This document shows, in pieces, positions 19,036 to 27,822 of a stretch of DNA of 64,000 nucleotides (position 1 is its first letter; every line of letters begins with the position of its first letter). The position numbers and the translations under genes are program-made. This DNA is from Vreelandella neptunia (GTDB taxonomy: Bacteria; Pseudomonadota; Gammaproteobacteria; Pseudomonadales; Halomonadaceae), in NCBI RefSeq assembly GCF_022489065.1, contig NZ_JAKVTW010000001.1, positions 558,001 to 622,000 on the forward strand, in the 5' to 3' direction. A model generated the notes under the pieces. The model did not search any database and had not been told where the DNA came from. It saw only the letters and a list, made by a program, of their open reading frames with translations.

Positions 19036-19491
19036 TCAGTAGCGCGGTGGTTGGGGTGTGGCGGCCTCATTGCTTTTCAAGCCAAAATCCTCAGACAGTG
19101 TGCCGCCTTTACCGTCAGCGTAGTCACGCGGTGTCGCTGGCGCCGCTGGATCATCCTGCGCCTGCTGTGTTGTCTCGTTAATGCCAGATAGATCCAGGCT
19201 GGGCTGGATAGCGGCATCGCGAATATTCCACTCCGCCGCATCCTCTTTTAGCTGAAGTTCTAGCTGGTTTGCTTCATCGCGAATATTGCCTAGCCGTTGA
19301 TAAATTCCGGTCAAGTGGCTGCCCACGCTGCTCTTCATCTCGGCAATTTGATGTTCGCGTTCGAGTAGCTTTTGACGCATGGAAGCAGCCTCGCGCTGGC
19401 TTTTGCTGAATAGACGATAGCAGCCTAATCCAACGATCAAACCGACGATAAAGCCGATAATGGCAATGGTTAATGGTGAGCTTGCGTCCAC
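19036..19491 (-). CDS. zapG: DUF1043 inner-membrane protein (YhcB/ZapG family)
   Basis: 151 aa. One N-terminal membrane segment (TIAIIGFIVGLIVGLGCYRLF) is followed by a coiled-coil stretch (SQREAASMRQKLLEREHQIAEMK) and a low-complexity acidic tail. This is the YhcB family, linked with divisome and envelope growth in E. coli. It stands divergent to zapE, as yhcB and yhcM do. The similarity beyond the membrane and coil is limited, so confidence is moderate to high from context. Confidence 0.87.
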   Translation of the reverse strand: MDASSPLTIAIIGFIVGLIVGLGCYRLFSKSQREAASMRQKLLEREHQIAEMKSSVGSHLTGIYQRLGNIRDEANQLELQLKEDAAEWNIRDAAIQPSLDLSGINETTQQAQDDPAAPATPRDYADGKGGTLSEDFGLKSNEAATPQPPRY

Positions 19492-19698
19492 AGTGTTCTC
19501 CCTGGCGCCTTGAATAAACAGTTAGGCTGCATCGGCTGGCAGCTTAAGAATCAAACAGGCTGCCATTATAGTCGTCAGTCAGCCGGTTGGGTCAATCCAC
19601 TCATGCGCTTAGGCGTCTCTGCGGGTATAATCGCAGCCTTCTTAAGGTGGCCAGTGGTTGTGCTGGTTGCTGCCTTACATGTTGTGGGAGGCGATTGC

Positions 19699-20883
19699 AT
19701 GTCATCAACATCTGCGGATAGGGCAATGCCCAAAACACGCCCAGCATCGCCCATTGAGCGCTATCGCGAAGACTTGGAGCGTGAAGATTTTCAATATGAT
19801 GCGGCGCAGGAGTCGGCAGTAAAGCATTTGCAGCGGCTTTATGATGAGCTTGTGGCTGCACCAACTACCGTTCCCAAGACAGTGGTTGCCAATAAAGGGT
19901 TGAAGGCCAAAATGGCCGGCTTGATAGGGAAGAAATCCTCTTCGACTGATAAGCCTGCCTTGCCTCCAGTGAAGGGACTCTATTTCTGGGGTGGAGTAGG
20001 GCGGGGTAAAACCTACTTAGTTGACAACTTTTACGAATCACTTCCTTTTCCAGATAAAATGCGTACCCATTTTCATCGTTTTATGCAGCGTGTTCATAAC
20101 GAGTTGACACACTACAAGGGTGAAAAAAATCCGCTGACGTTGATTGCCGGTAAGTTTGCTACCGAGGCCCGAGTGATTTGCTTTGATGAGTTTTTCGTCA
20201 AAGACATTACCGATGCAATGATTCTTGCCAACCTGCTTGAAGCCCTTTTTGAGCGTGGAGTAGTGCTGGTGGCGACGTCGAACATCGTGCCTGATGATCT
20301 TTATAAAGAGGGCCTGCAGCGCGCGCGCTTCCTGCCTGCCATCGAATTGGTTAATCGTCATTGTGAAGTAGTCAACGTCGACTCTGGCGTTGATTACCGA
20401 CTAAGGGCACTGGAGCGTGCTGCTATTTTTCACTCGCCGTTGGATGAGGCGGCTGAGCATGAGCTTGCGCGTAGTTTTCGCGAGATCGCAGGTCATGAGG
20501 GTGAAATAGATGCCTCGCTCGAGGTCAATCACCGAGTGTTAAACGCGCGCCGTTTGCATGATGACATCGCCTGGTTTGAGTTTCTTGAGTTATGCGACGG
20601 GCCGCGCAGTCAAAATGACTATATTGAACTGGCTCGTGAGTTTCACACAGTGCTGGTCTCCAATGTGACTTGCATGGATGCCAAGAAAGATGACCAAGCG
20701 CGTCGCTTCATTAATATGGTGGATGAGTTTTATGATCGTGGCGTAAAGCTACTGATGTCAGCCGAAGTGCCAATTGAGCAACTTTATAGCAATGGCAAGC
20801 TGACATTTGAGTTCCAGCGTACGCTTTCACGCCTACAGGAGATGCAATCAATGGAGTACTTGGCATTGGCACATAAACCCTAG
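19699..20883 (+). CDS. zapE: Cell division ATPase ZapE (AFG1-like)
   Basis: 394 aa. Walker A is in FWGGVGRGKTYLVDNFY, the next motif is HFHRFMQRVHNELT, and Walker B is VICFDEFFVKDITDAMIL. The sensor region VATSNIVPDDLYKEGLQRARFLPAI and the end EFQRTLSRLQEMQSMEY match E. coli ZapE, which modulates the Z ring under stress. A frame open from 19510 adds a hydrophobic piece, but ATG 19699 has GGGAGG upstream and fits the family length. Confidence 0.95.
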   Translation: MSSTSADRAMPKTRPASPIERYREDLEREDFQYDAAQESAVKHLQRLYDELVAAPTTVPKTVVANKGLKAKMAGLIGKKSSSTDKPALPPVKGLYFWGGVGRGKTYLVDNFYESLPFPDKMRTHFHRFMQRVHNELTHYKGEKNPLTLIAGKFATEARVICFDEFFVKDITDAMILANLLEALFERGVVLVATSNIVPDDLYKEGLQRARFLPAIELVNRHCEVVNVDSGVDYRLRALERAAIFHSPLDEAAEHELARSFREIAGHEGEIDASLEVNHRVLNARRLHDDIAWFEFLELCDGPRSQNDYIELAREFHTVLVSNVTCMDAKKDDQARRFINMVDEFYDRGVKLLMSAEVPIEQLYSNGKLTFEFQRTLSRLQEMQSMEYLALAHKP

Positions 20884-20927
20884 CGGGAGAAGAGCCTCTA
20901 GGCCAAGTAAAAAAGTCACGATACGGC

Positions 20928-20956
20928 TTAACTTGTGCCTGTCCTTACTGTAGAAT
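20928..20956 (+). promoter_or_regulatory. Probable sigma-70 promoter of rplM-rpsI
   Basis: A -35-like TTAACT (20928-20933) and a -10-like TAGAAT (20951-20956) are 17 bp apart. That would give a leader of about 105 nt before the rplM ATG. In E. coli the rplM-rpsI operon is autoregulated by L13 through its leader; here only short inverted repeats (such as GGTG...CACC near 21029-21041) are visible, so a leader element is unproven. Confidence 0.5.
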
Positions 20957-21068
20957 GCCGCCTCGCTACATGTTGCTTGCGTAAGCTTGCAACCAAAAAG
21001 AATAGGGATGGTGCTTCGCCGTGAAACGGTGTAAGTCACCCAATACATTAAATCTGGTGATTTCATCC

Positions 21069-21497
21069 ATGAAGACGTTCAGTGCTAAGCCGCAGTCCGT
21101 CCAGCGCGACTGGTATGTAGTCGACGCTAAGGACAAGACGCTCGGTCGTCTGGCAACCGAGATTGCTCGCCGCTTGCGTGGTAAGCATAAGCCCGAATTT
21201 ACACCTCACGTTGATACCGGCGACTACATCGTCGTCATCAATGCAGAGAAAGTCCATGTGACCGGCAACAAGGCGAAGGCTAAAACCTACTACCGTCACA
21301 CTGGTTACCCGGGCGGTCTGCGCTCTATGACGTTCGACAAAATGCTTGATCATGCGCCTGAGCGCATCATTGAGTCTGCCGTTAAAGGCATGTTGCCGAA
21401 AGGTCCTTTGGGTCGCGCCATGTACACTAAGTTGAAAGTGTACGCCGGTGCCGAGCATCCGCATGCTGCCCAACAGCCGCTTGAACTGAACATCTGA
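21069..21497 (+). CDS. rplM: 50S ribosomal protein L13
   Basis: 142 aa, the E. coli length. [30 protein letters not shown] is the family start, and [37 protein letters not shown] the core. L13 is an early-assembling 23S-binding protein. ATG 21069 is preferred over an in-frame upstream start at 21021 because it matches the family start. rpsI follows by 13 bp. Confidence 0.98.
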   Translation: MKTFSAKPQSVQRDWYVVDAKDKTLGRLATEIARRLRGKHKPEFTPHVDTGDYIVVINAEKVHVTGNKAKAKTYYRHTGYPGGLRSMTFDKMLDHAPERIIESAVKGMLPKGPLGRAMYTKLKVYAGAEHPHAAQQPLELNI

Positions 21498-21510
21498 GGA
21501 AATCTTCGCC

Positions 21511-21900
21511 ATGACACAGCAGTATTACGGTACCGGGCGCCGCAAGACTTCCACCGCTCGCGTGTTTATGAAGCCAGGCTCTGGCAAAATTACCGTCAAC
21601 AGCCAAGACCTGGACCTTTACTTTGGTCGCGTTACTGGTCGTATGGTTGTTCGTCAGCCGCTTGAGTTGACTGAAACGCTGAACCAGTTTGACATTTTTG
21701 TCACTGTTGCTGGCGGCGGTGGTTCCTCTCAAGCAGGCGCCATTCGTCACGGTATTACACGTGCCCTGATGAACTACAACGAAGATCTGCGTCCTTCGCT
21801 ACGTGCCGCTGGTTACGTAACGCGTGATGCACGTCAAGTTGAACGTAAGAAAGTCGGCCTACGCAAAGCGCGTCGTCGTCCGCAGTTCTCTAAGCGTTAA
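21511..21900 (+). CDS. rpsI: 30S ribosomal protein S9
   Basis: 129 aa. [23 protein letters not shown] opens the protein, and [14 protein letters not shown] closes it; that C-terminal Ser-Lys-Arg tail reaches the P-site tRNA. It is co-transcribed with rplM and followed by a strong terminator. Confidence 0.98.
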   Translation: MTQQYYGTGRRKTSTARVFMKPGSGKITVNSQDLDLYFGRVTGRMVVRQPLELTETLNQFDIFVTVAGGGGSSQAGAIRHGITRALMNYNEDLRPSLRAAGYVTRDARQVERKKVGLRKARRRPQFSKR

Positions 21901-21918
21901 TTCTTTACGCTATGCTGC

Positions 21919-21951
21919 AAAACGCCCGGGTCATCGACCTGGGCGTTTTTT
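21919..21951 (+). terminator. Intrinsic terminator after rpsI
   Basis: AACGCCCGGGTC pairs with GACCTGGGCGTT (one G-U pair) around an ATC loop and is followed by a run of T. It ends the rplM-rpsI operon. Confidence 0.92.
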
Positions 21952-22055
21952 ATTGAAATATCAAAAAATTATATTGCTCGTACCACTATGGTCACGGGCG
22001 GTTGTTCTTGTGCATAGCGCTTTGTTTTTTTACCATAGAGCGTATTTGATATTTA

Positions 22056-22080
22056 TCGCCGCAAGACGCCTTTGCGGCGA
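22056..22080. promoter_or_regulatory. Inverted repeat in the petABC leader
   Basis: TCGCCGCAA (22056-22064) and TTGCGGCGA (22072-22080) are perfect 9-bp arms around a 7-nt loop. The hairpin sits 30 bp before the petA ATG and 15 bp before its GGGAG site. It has no T run, so it may be an operator or a 5' UTR stability element rather than a terminator. Confidence 0.55.
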
Positions 22081-22109
22081 AGCGGGTAAGCTGATGGGAG
22101 AAACCTGAA

Positions 22110-22709
22110 ATGGCAGATAACGGCGTAAACAAAGGCCGACGCCGTTTCCTCGTAGGCGCCACCTCCGTTGTGGGTGCGGTAGGTGCTGTCGGGGTTGCGG
22201 TCCCCTTTGTGGCTTCTTGGCAGCCTAGTGCCAGGGCAAGAGCGGCGGGTGCTCCCGTTCAAGCAGATATATCGAGACTTGAGCCAGGGCAACGTATGAC
22301 CGTTGAGTGGCGTGGTCGTCCTATATGGATTATCAACCGTACACCGGAGATGATTGAGCGCACTGAAGCGCTTAGCGGTGACCAGTTGGCTGATCCTGAT
22401 TCGGAAGTGCCACAACAGCCCACGTACATCGATGGTGGGTTACGGTCGATTCGACCTGAAATTGGCGTGTTGATTGGTATCTGTACGCACTTAGGTTGCT
22501 CGCCACTGTTTCGGCCTGAGCCTGATGCAGAGGGCGTGGGTGTCGATAACTGGCCGGGTGGTTTCTTCTGTCCTTGTCACGGCTCTCGCTTTGACTTAGC
22601 TGGTCGCGTGTTCAGTAATGTTCCTGCGCCGACTAACCTTGAGGTTCCACCCTACCGCTTTGAGAATGACGATATCATTGTCATCGGCGAAGATGAGGAG
22701 AGTGCCTAA
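22110..22709 (+). CDS. petA: Cytochrome bc1 Rieske iron-sulfur subunit
   Basis: 199 aa. The Tat-type N-terminus (RRRFLVGATSVVGAVGAVGVAVPFVASW) anchors the protein. The 2Fe-2S ligands are in CTHLGCSP and CPCHGSRFD, two Cys and two His. It passes electrons from ubiquinol to cytochrome c1. Its stop overlaps the petB start (TAATG). Confidence 0.97.
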   Translation: MADNGVNKGRRRFLVGATSVVGAVGAVGVAVPFVASWQPSARARAAGAPVQADISRLEPGQRMTVEWRGRPIWIINRTPEMIERTEALSGDQLADPDSEVPQQPTYIDGGLRSIRPEIGVLIGICTHLGCSPLFRPEPDAEGVGVDNWPGGFFCPCHGSRFDLAGRVFSNVPAPTNLEVPPYRFENDDIIVIGEDEESA

Positions 22710-23968
22710 TGGGTAATCCGAATAAAGCCAAAGCGGAAAAGGGCATCATGCGGTGGGTAGATGATCGCTTTCCTGCGACTCAAATGTGGCAAGAGCATCT
22801 CTCCAAATACTACGCACCGAAAAACTTCAATTTTTGGTACTTTTTTGGCTCATTAGCGTTGCTGGCGCTGGTTAACCAAATCCTGACCGGGGTTTGGCTG
22901 ACGATGAGCTTTAATCCCTCTGCTGAAGGTGCATTCGATTCCGTCGAATACATCATGCGTGATGTGGAGTGGGGCTGGTTGATTCGCTATATGCACACCA
23001 CCGGCGCCTCTGCCTTCTTCCTCGTTGTCTATCTGCATATGTTCCGTGGTCTTTTATACGGTTCTTACAAAGCCCCCCGCGAGCTAGTGTGGGTCTTTGG
23101 CATGACTATTTATTTAGTCCTGATGGCAGAAGCCTTCATGGGTTACCTGCTGCCTTGGGGGCAAATGTCCTATTGGGGTGCGCAGGTCATCATTTCGCTG
23201 TTCTCTGCCATTCCCGCGATCGGCCCTGATTTGGCGCAGTGGGTGCGTGGTGACTTCCTGATCTCCGGTATCACCCTCAACCGTTTCTTTGCGCTCCATG
23301 TGGTGGCTCTGCCGATTGTTATCCTGGCGCTTGTTGTACTGCATATCATTGCTCTGCATGAAGTGGGGTCTAACAATCCAGACGGTATTGATATTAAGCA
23401 GAAGAAGGATGAGGCCGGTGTTCCGTTGGACGGGATTCCTTTCCATCCCTACTACACGGTTAAAGACCTTGTTGGCGTATCAGTGTTCCTGTTCGTTTTC
23501 TGTGTGGTGGTGTTCTACTTCCCAGAAGGCGGTGGTTACTTCATTGAGCGACCTAACTTTGATCAGGCGAACCCGCTCCAAACCCCTGACCATATCGCAC
23601 CCGTTTGGTACATGACGCCGTTCTACGCCATTCTCCGCGCCATTACCTTCTCGGTGTTTGGCCTAGACGCTAAATTCTTGGGCGTTATATTTATGGGCGC
23701 GGCGATTGCAATACTGTTTGTTCTGCCCTGGCTGGATCGCAGTCCGGTACGCTCTATGCGCTACAAAGGCTGGATGTCAAAAGTGATGTTGCTGCTGTTT
23801 GCCATCAGCTTCGTTATTCTCGGTGTTTTGGGTGTATTACCATCAACCACAGGGCGAACCATTCTGGCGCAAGCATGCACCGTAATTTACTTCGCCTTCT
23901 TCGTCTTGATGCCTATATACACCAAGCTTGAGAAGACTAAACCCGTTCCGGAAAGGGTGACTGGCTAA
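22709..23968 (+). CDS. petB: Cytochrome bc1 cytochrome b subunit
   Basis: 419 aa with about eight membrane segments. Motifs include MHTTGASAFFLVVYLHMFRGL with haem ligand histidines, YLLPWGQMSYWGAQVI at the Qo site, and RFFALHVVALPIVILALVVLHIIALHEVGSNNP in helix D with the second pair. PEWYM of the Qo loop reads here as PVWYMTPFYAILRA, a change of Glu to Val in the usual PEW triplet. TAATG overlaps link it to petA and petC. Confidence 0.97.
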   Translation: MGNPNKAKAEKGIMRWVDDRFPATQMWQEHLSKYYAPKNFNFWYFFGSLALLALVNQILTGVWLTMSFNPSAEGAFDSVEYIMRDVEWGWLIRYMHTTGASAFFLVVYLHMFRGLLYGSYKAPRELVWVFGMTIYLVLMAEAFMGYLLPWGQMSYWGAQVIISLFSAIPAIGPDLAQWVRGDFLISGITLNRFFALHVVALPIVILALVVLHIIALHEVGSNNPDGIDIKQKKDEAGVPLDGIPFHPYYTVKDLVGVSVFLFVFCVVVFYFPEGGGYFIERPNFDQANPLQTPDHIAPVWYMTPFYAILRAITFSVFGLDAKFLGVIFMGAAIAILFVLPWLDRSPVRSMRYKGWMSKVMLLLFAISFVILGVLGVLPSTTGRTILAQACTVIYFAFFVLMPIYTKLEKTKPVPERVTG

Positions 23969-24735
23969 TGAAAAAGCATCTATTTGGACTCCTTTTCGCT
24001 TTAGTGCCAGTGACTGCGATGGCTGCAGGAGGCGCAAGTGTGCCTCATTCGATGGATCCTGATCTTCACGATCAAGCCTCGCTGCAAAACGGCATGAAGC
24101 TTTATGTGAACTACTGCATGGGCTGCCATTCACTTCAGTACCAGCGCTTTGCTCGTGCGGCTGACGATCTGGGAATGCCTCAGGATCTGGTTGAAGAGAA
24201 TCTGATTTTCTCACCGGATTTGGCCTACAACGACCAAATGCATAATGCTATGGACAGTGGCGACGCAGAGGGCTGGTTTGGCGCGCCGCCACCGGATCTA
24301 TCGCTTAAAACACGTGTGCGTGGAACCGATTGGATTTACTCCTATCTGCTCGGTTTTTATAAGGATCCCAGCCGTCCAACCGGCGTCAACAACACGGTAT
24401 TTGATCTGGTAGCAATGCCTAACGTGTTGGAGCCTCTGCAGGGCGTGCAAGAGCTGGTATGTGCTGAAACGGATCATCCGGTAGAGGGCCAAGAGCCGGA
24501 TGCATTGTCGGGTAAGTATCAGTCTTGTGACGTGCTGCAGGTCACAGAGCCGGGTGAGCTTGAGCCTGCTGAGTTTGAGGAAGCGATGTATGACCTTACC
24601 AACTTCCTTGCTTATGTCGGTGAGCCTTCCAAGCTCCAGGCCCAGGCGTTAGCGCCTAAAGTGCTGATCTTTATTTTCATTTTTGGTGTGATTGCTTATC
24701 TGCTCAAGCGTGAGTACTGGCGAGATATCCACTAA
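23968..24735 (+). CDS. petC: Cytochrome bc1 cytochrome c1 subunit
   Basis: 255 aa. A signal peptide (MKKHLFGLLFALVPVTAMAA) precedes the haem motif CMGCH at residues 50-54, and a C-terminal membrane anchor (LIFIFIFGVIAYLLKREYW) holds the protein. It receives electrons from the Rieske centre and passes them to soluble cytochrome c. It is the last gene of petABC, ended by a terminator. Confidence 0.97.
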   Translation: MKKHLFGLLFALVPVTAMAAGGASVPHSMDPDLHDQASLQNGMKLYVNYCMGCHSLQYQRFARAADDLGMPQDLVEENLIFSPDLAYNDQMHNAMDSGDAEGWFGAPPPDLSLKTRVRGTDWIYSYLLGFYKDPSRPTGVNNTVFDLVAMPNVLEPLQGVQELVCAETDHPVEGQEPDALSGKYQSCDVLQVTEPGELEPAEFEEAMYDLTNFLAYVGEPSKLQAQALAPKVLIFIFIFGVIAYLLKREYWRDIH

Positions 24736-24758
24736 TTAGCAGTAGCTGATGGTCAGTA

Positions 24759-24788
24759 AGGCGCACGGCGTAAGCCGTGCGCCTTTTG
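24759..24788 (+). terminator. Intrinsic terminator after petC
   Basis: AGGCGCACGGC and GCCGTGCGCCT are perfect 11-bp arms around GTAA, followed by TTTTGCTT. Confidence 0.88.
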
Positions 24789-24885
24789 CTTGTCAGCATG
24801 GCAATAAAAGCAAAGCAAGCTAGCTTCCCCTAAGGGTGGGCTGGCGTGTTATTATCCAAGATTGTTTTGATGTGAGGATGCTTTC

Positions 24886-25512
24886 ATGGGTGTTGTGGCC
24901 AAGCGGTCGTCGATGATCTTTTACTCAGGTAGTGATGATCATTTCAGTCATCGTGTGCGCATTGTGCTGGCCGAGAAGGGGGTTGCCGTTGATATCGTCG
25001 ATGTTCTCGACGAAAAACCACCGGAAGAGCTGGCAGACCTTAATCCGTACAACAGTGTGCCGACGCTGTTAGATCGTGACTTGGTGCTGTATGAGTCCAA
25101 GGTCATGATGGAGTATCTGGATGAGCGTTTCCCGCATCCTCCGTTGCTGCCTGTCTATCCTGTCGCGCGTGCGCAAAGCCGCCTATGGATGCACCGCATT
25201 GAGCGTGAGTGGTGCCCAATGGTCGATCAGATCCGCAGCGGTGGCAAAAAAGAGGCAGATAAAGCACGTAAAGAGCTGCGCGAAAGCTTAATTGGTATAT
25301 CGCCGATTTTTGAAGATATGCCTTACTTTATGAGCGAAGAGTTCACGCTGGTAGATTGCTGTTTAGCGCCTGTATTGTGGCGTTTGCCGGACCTCAATAT
25401 TGAGCTGCCAGAAAAGCAGGTCAAACCGTTGCTGGCATACATGTCACGTGTGTTCGAGCGTGAAGCGTTTAAGGCCTCTTTAAGTGAGCGTGAAAAAGAG
25501 ATGCGCGCTTGA
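24886..25512 (+). CDS. sspA: Stringent starvation protein A (SspA)
   Basis: 208 aa glutathione-transferase-fold protein. The N-terminal thioredoxin-like part reads [51 protein letters not shown]; the middle has [19 protein letters not shown]. SspA binds RNA polymerase and alters promoter choice in starvation and acid stress. It lacks GST activity in E. coli. sspB follows after 66 bp. Confidence 0.95.
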   Translation: MGVVAKRSSMIFYSGSDDHFSHRVRIVLAEKGVAVDIVDVLDEKPPEELADLNPYNSVPTLLDRDLVLYESKVMMEYLDERFPHPPLLPVYPVARAQSRLWMHRIEREWCPMVDQIRSGGKKEADKARKELRESLIGISPIFEDMPYFMSEEFTLVDCCLAPVLWRLPDLNIELPEKQVKPLLAYMSRVFEREAFKASLSEREKEMRA

Positions 25513-25578
25513 ATTCATTCGGCTCCTTGGCGCTGGTTTAAGGCAGGGAGCCTTACTTGTAAGGAGGAGGGAGTCTAG

Positions 25579-26085
25579 ATGAAATCGAGTCGGCCCTATC
25601 TCGCCCGAGCGCTCTATGAATGGCTGTTGGATAATGAGTTAACCCCTTATCTGGTCGTAGATGCGACTCTGCCAGGAGTAGAAGTGCCTCGCCAGTTTGT
25701 TCAGAATGGCCAGATTGTTTTGAACGTCGCACCCACCGCCGTGCGCGATCTATTTATGGAGAATCAGGCGATAGGTTTCAATGCACGCTTTGGTGGGCAG
25801 CCTATGCAAGTGATGATTCCTATTCCCGCACTGATTGCCATTTACGCGCGCGAAAACGGCACTGGCATGGTGTTTGGGCAGGAGCCCGAGCTGAATGATG
25901 CCGATGAATCCTTAAGCAATATTGAGGATGAAGATAAGGCTTTTACCAAGCCTGAGCTATCGATCACTGAGCCTGTCTCTGAAAAGAGTGGCGATGGCTC
26001 TAATGCTTCAAGCGATGACGCTGATAAAGAGGCTCAAGCGAAGAGCAAGGCGAAGAAGAAGCCAACCCTGCGAGTCGTTAAATAG
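25579..26085 (+). CDS. sspB: ClpXP specificity-enhancing factor SspB
   Basis: 168 aa. The ssrA-tag binding domain is residues about 1-110 (SSRPYLARALYEWLLDNELTPYLVVDA ... QVMIPIPALIAIYARENGTGMVF). An acidic, flexible linker follows, ending in the ClpX-binding motif KKKPTLRVVK. It delivers ssrA-tagged proteins to ClpXP. AAGGAGGAGG lies before ATG 25579. Confidence 0.96.
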   Translation: MKSSRPYLARALYEWLLDNELTPYLVVDATLPGVEVPRQFVQNGQIVLNVAPTAVRDLFMENQAIGFNARFGGQPMQVMIPIPALIAIYARENGTGMVFGQEPELNDADESLSNIEDEDKAFTKPELSITEPVSEKSGDGSNASSDDADKEAQAKSKAKKKPTLRVVK

Positions 26086-26101
26086 TCCCAGGTGCTTTTA
26101 C

Positions 26102-26136
26102 AAAAAAAGCCTCGCTCAAATGAGCGAGGCTTTTTA
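26102..26136. terminator. Bidirectional terminator between sspB and dolP
   Basis: AAAAAGCCTCGCTCA and TGAGCGAGGCTTTTT are perfect arms around AA, with A and T runs on both sides, so it can end both convergent transcripts. Confidence 0.93.
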
Positions 26137-26165
26137 ATGTCTAATACATCACGTTAGCGTGATTT

Positions 26166-26738
26166 TCAGTCGAGGTAATCAAATACTTTAACGATCCGCT
26201 GTACGCCGCCAACGGACGAGGCTGCATTGACAATGCGATCAGCCTCTTCGCGAGTGACGCGGCCCATCAAATATACGCTTGCGTTCTCAGTGGTTACTTT
26301 TAGCTTTGATGAGTCGATGCGGTCATTCGTTGCCAGGTGACTTACGACATTGGTGGTTAACCAAGTATCCGTTAGGCGCTGGCTGGCTGGAAGACGGGCG
26401 GCAATAGTCAGTTCGTTATGGACTTCACTAACGCCGCGCAGGTTCCCGGTCACTTCGCCTGCCATATTGCGAAGTTCTTCGCTAGGTACTTGTCCTACCA
26501 GTAGTACAACGCCATTATAGCTATGGGCACGAATGCGGGCATCGCCTAGTCGCGCGTCGGCGCGCTTTAGTGCGTCATCAACTTCACGCTCAATCGTTAT
26601 ATCGACGGCTTCAACGTCATCGCTACGTTGGGCATAGTTGGATTGATTTGAGGCGGAATTGTTGGCGCAGCCGGAGATGAAAATTACCGCGCAAAGCGCT
26701 GCGGCCATGAAGCCGCGAGAGGAGAGGCGTTGGGTCAT
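26166..26738 (-). CDS. dolP: BON-domain outer-membrane lipoprotein (DolP/YraP-like)
   Basis: 190 aa. A lipoprotein signal ends in ISGC (Cys24). Two BON domains follow, about 50-115 and 125-190, with VLLVGQVPSEELRNMAGEV and ASVYLMGRVTREEADRIVNAASSVGGVQRIVKVFDYL. In E. coli DolP binds anionic phospholipids and supports outer-membrane integrity and BAM activity. The order yraP-diaA-yraN-lpoA on one strand is the E. coli set reversed. Confidence 0.92.
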   Translation of the reverse strand: MTQRLSSRGFMAAALCAVIFISGCANNSASNQSNYAQRSDDVEAVDITIEREVDDALKRADARLGDARIRAHSYNGVVLLVGQVPSEELRNMAGEVTGNLRGVSEVHNELTIAARLPASQRLTDTWLTTNVVSHLATNDRIDSSKLKVTTENASVYLMGRVTREEADRIVNAASSVGGVQRIVKVFDYLD

Positions 26739-26780
26739 TGGTAAGGCTCCTTGATACTAGCAGTTAAGCATTCAGTGAAA

Positions 26781-26808
26781 GGCATGTTTGTAATGGCATG
26801 TTTGTAAA
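26781..26808. repeat. 14-bp tandem duplication upstream of dolP
   Basis: GGCATGTTTGTAAT (26781-26794) is followed at once by GGCATGTTTGTAAA (26795-26808), 13 of 14 identical, in the 100-bp gap between dolP and diaA, upstream of the dolP start. Confidence 0.85.
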
Positions 26809-26838
26809 GACTTCGTTTGTGGTGTTTTTATTAGGTAT

Positions 26839-27450
<612 letters not shown>

Positions 27451-27822
27451 TCAAAAGGCATCAAAAGCAGCTTTCACCCATTGAAAATCGAGATCGGGTG
27501 ACTTGCCAGTAATCGCCAGGATATCAAAGCGGCATGGCGATGAAAGCCCGCCTCGGGCGATATATAGCCTTGCTGCACGCACCAATCGTTGCTGCTTCTG
27601 GTAGGTAATCGTTTCCAGCGGATGTCCATAGCGTGTCGTTGTGCGGTGTTTAACCTCGACAAAGACGAGAATATCGCCATCGCGCATTATCAAGTCAAGT
27701 TCGCCCCCTTTCACATGGTGGTTCTGAGTGACGAGGACGAGGCCCTGCTGGCACAGCCATTGAGCAGCGATCTGCTCAATGGCGGCACCGCGGGCGCGGG
27801 CGGTATGGGCGTTATTCGCCAC
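27451..27822 (-). CDS. yraN: UPF0102 nuclease-fold protein YraN
   Basis: 123 aa. The nuclease-like core reads GAAIEQIAAQWLCQQGLVLVTQNHHVKGGELDLIMRDGDILVFVEVKHR, a PD-(D/E)XK arrangement. A function has not been established. Its start overlaps the end of lpoA by 11 bp. Confidence 0.93.
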   Translation of the reverse strand: MANNAHTARARGAAIEQIAAQWLCQQGLVLVTQNHHVKGGELDLIMRDGDILVFVEVKHRTTTRYGHPLETITYQKQQRLVRAARLYIARGGLSSPCRFDILAITGKSPDLDFQWVKAAFDAF

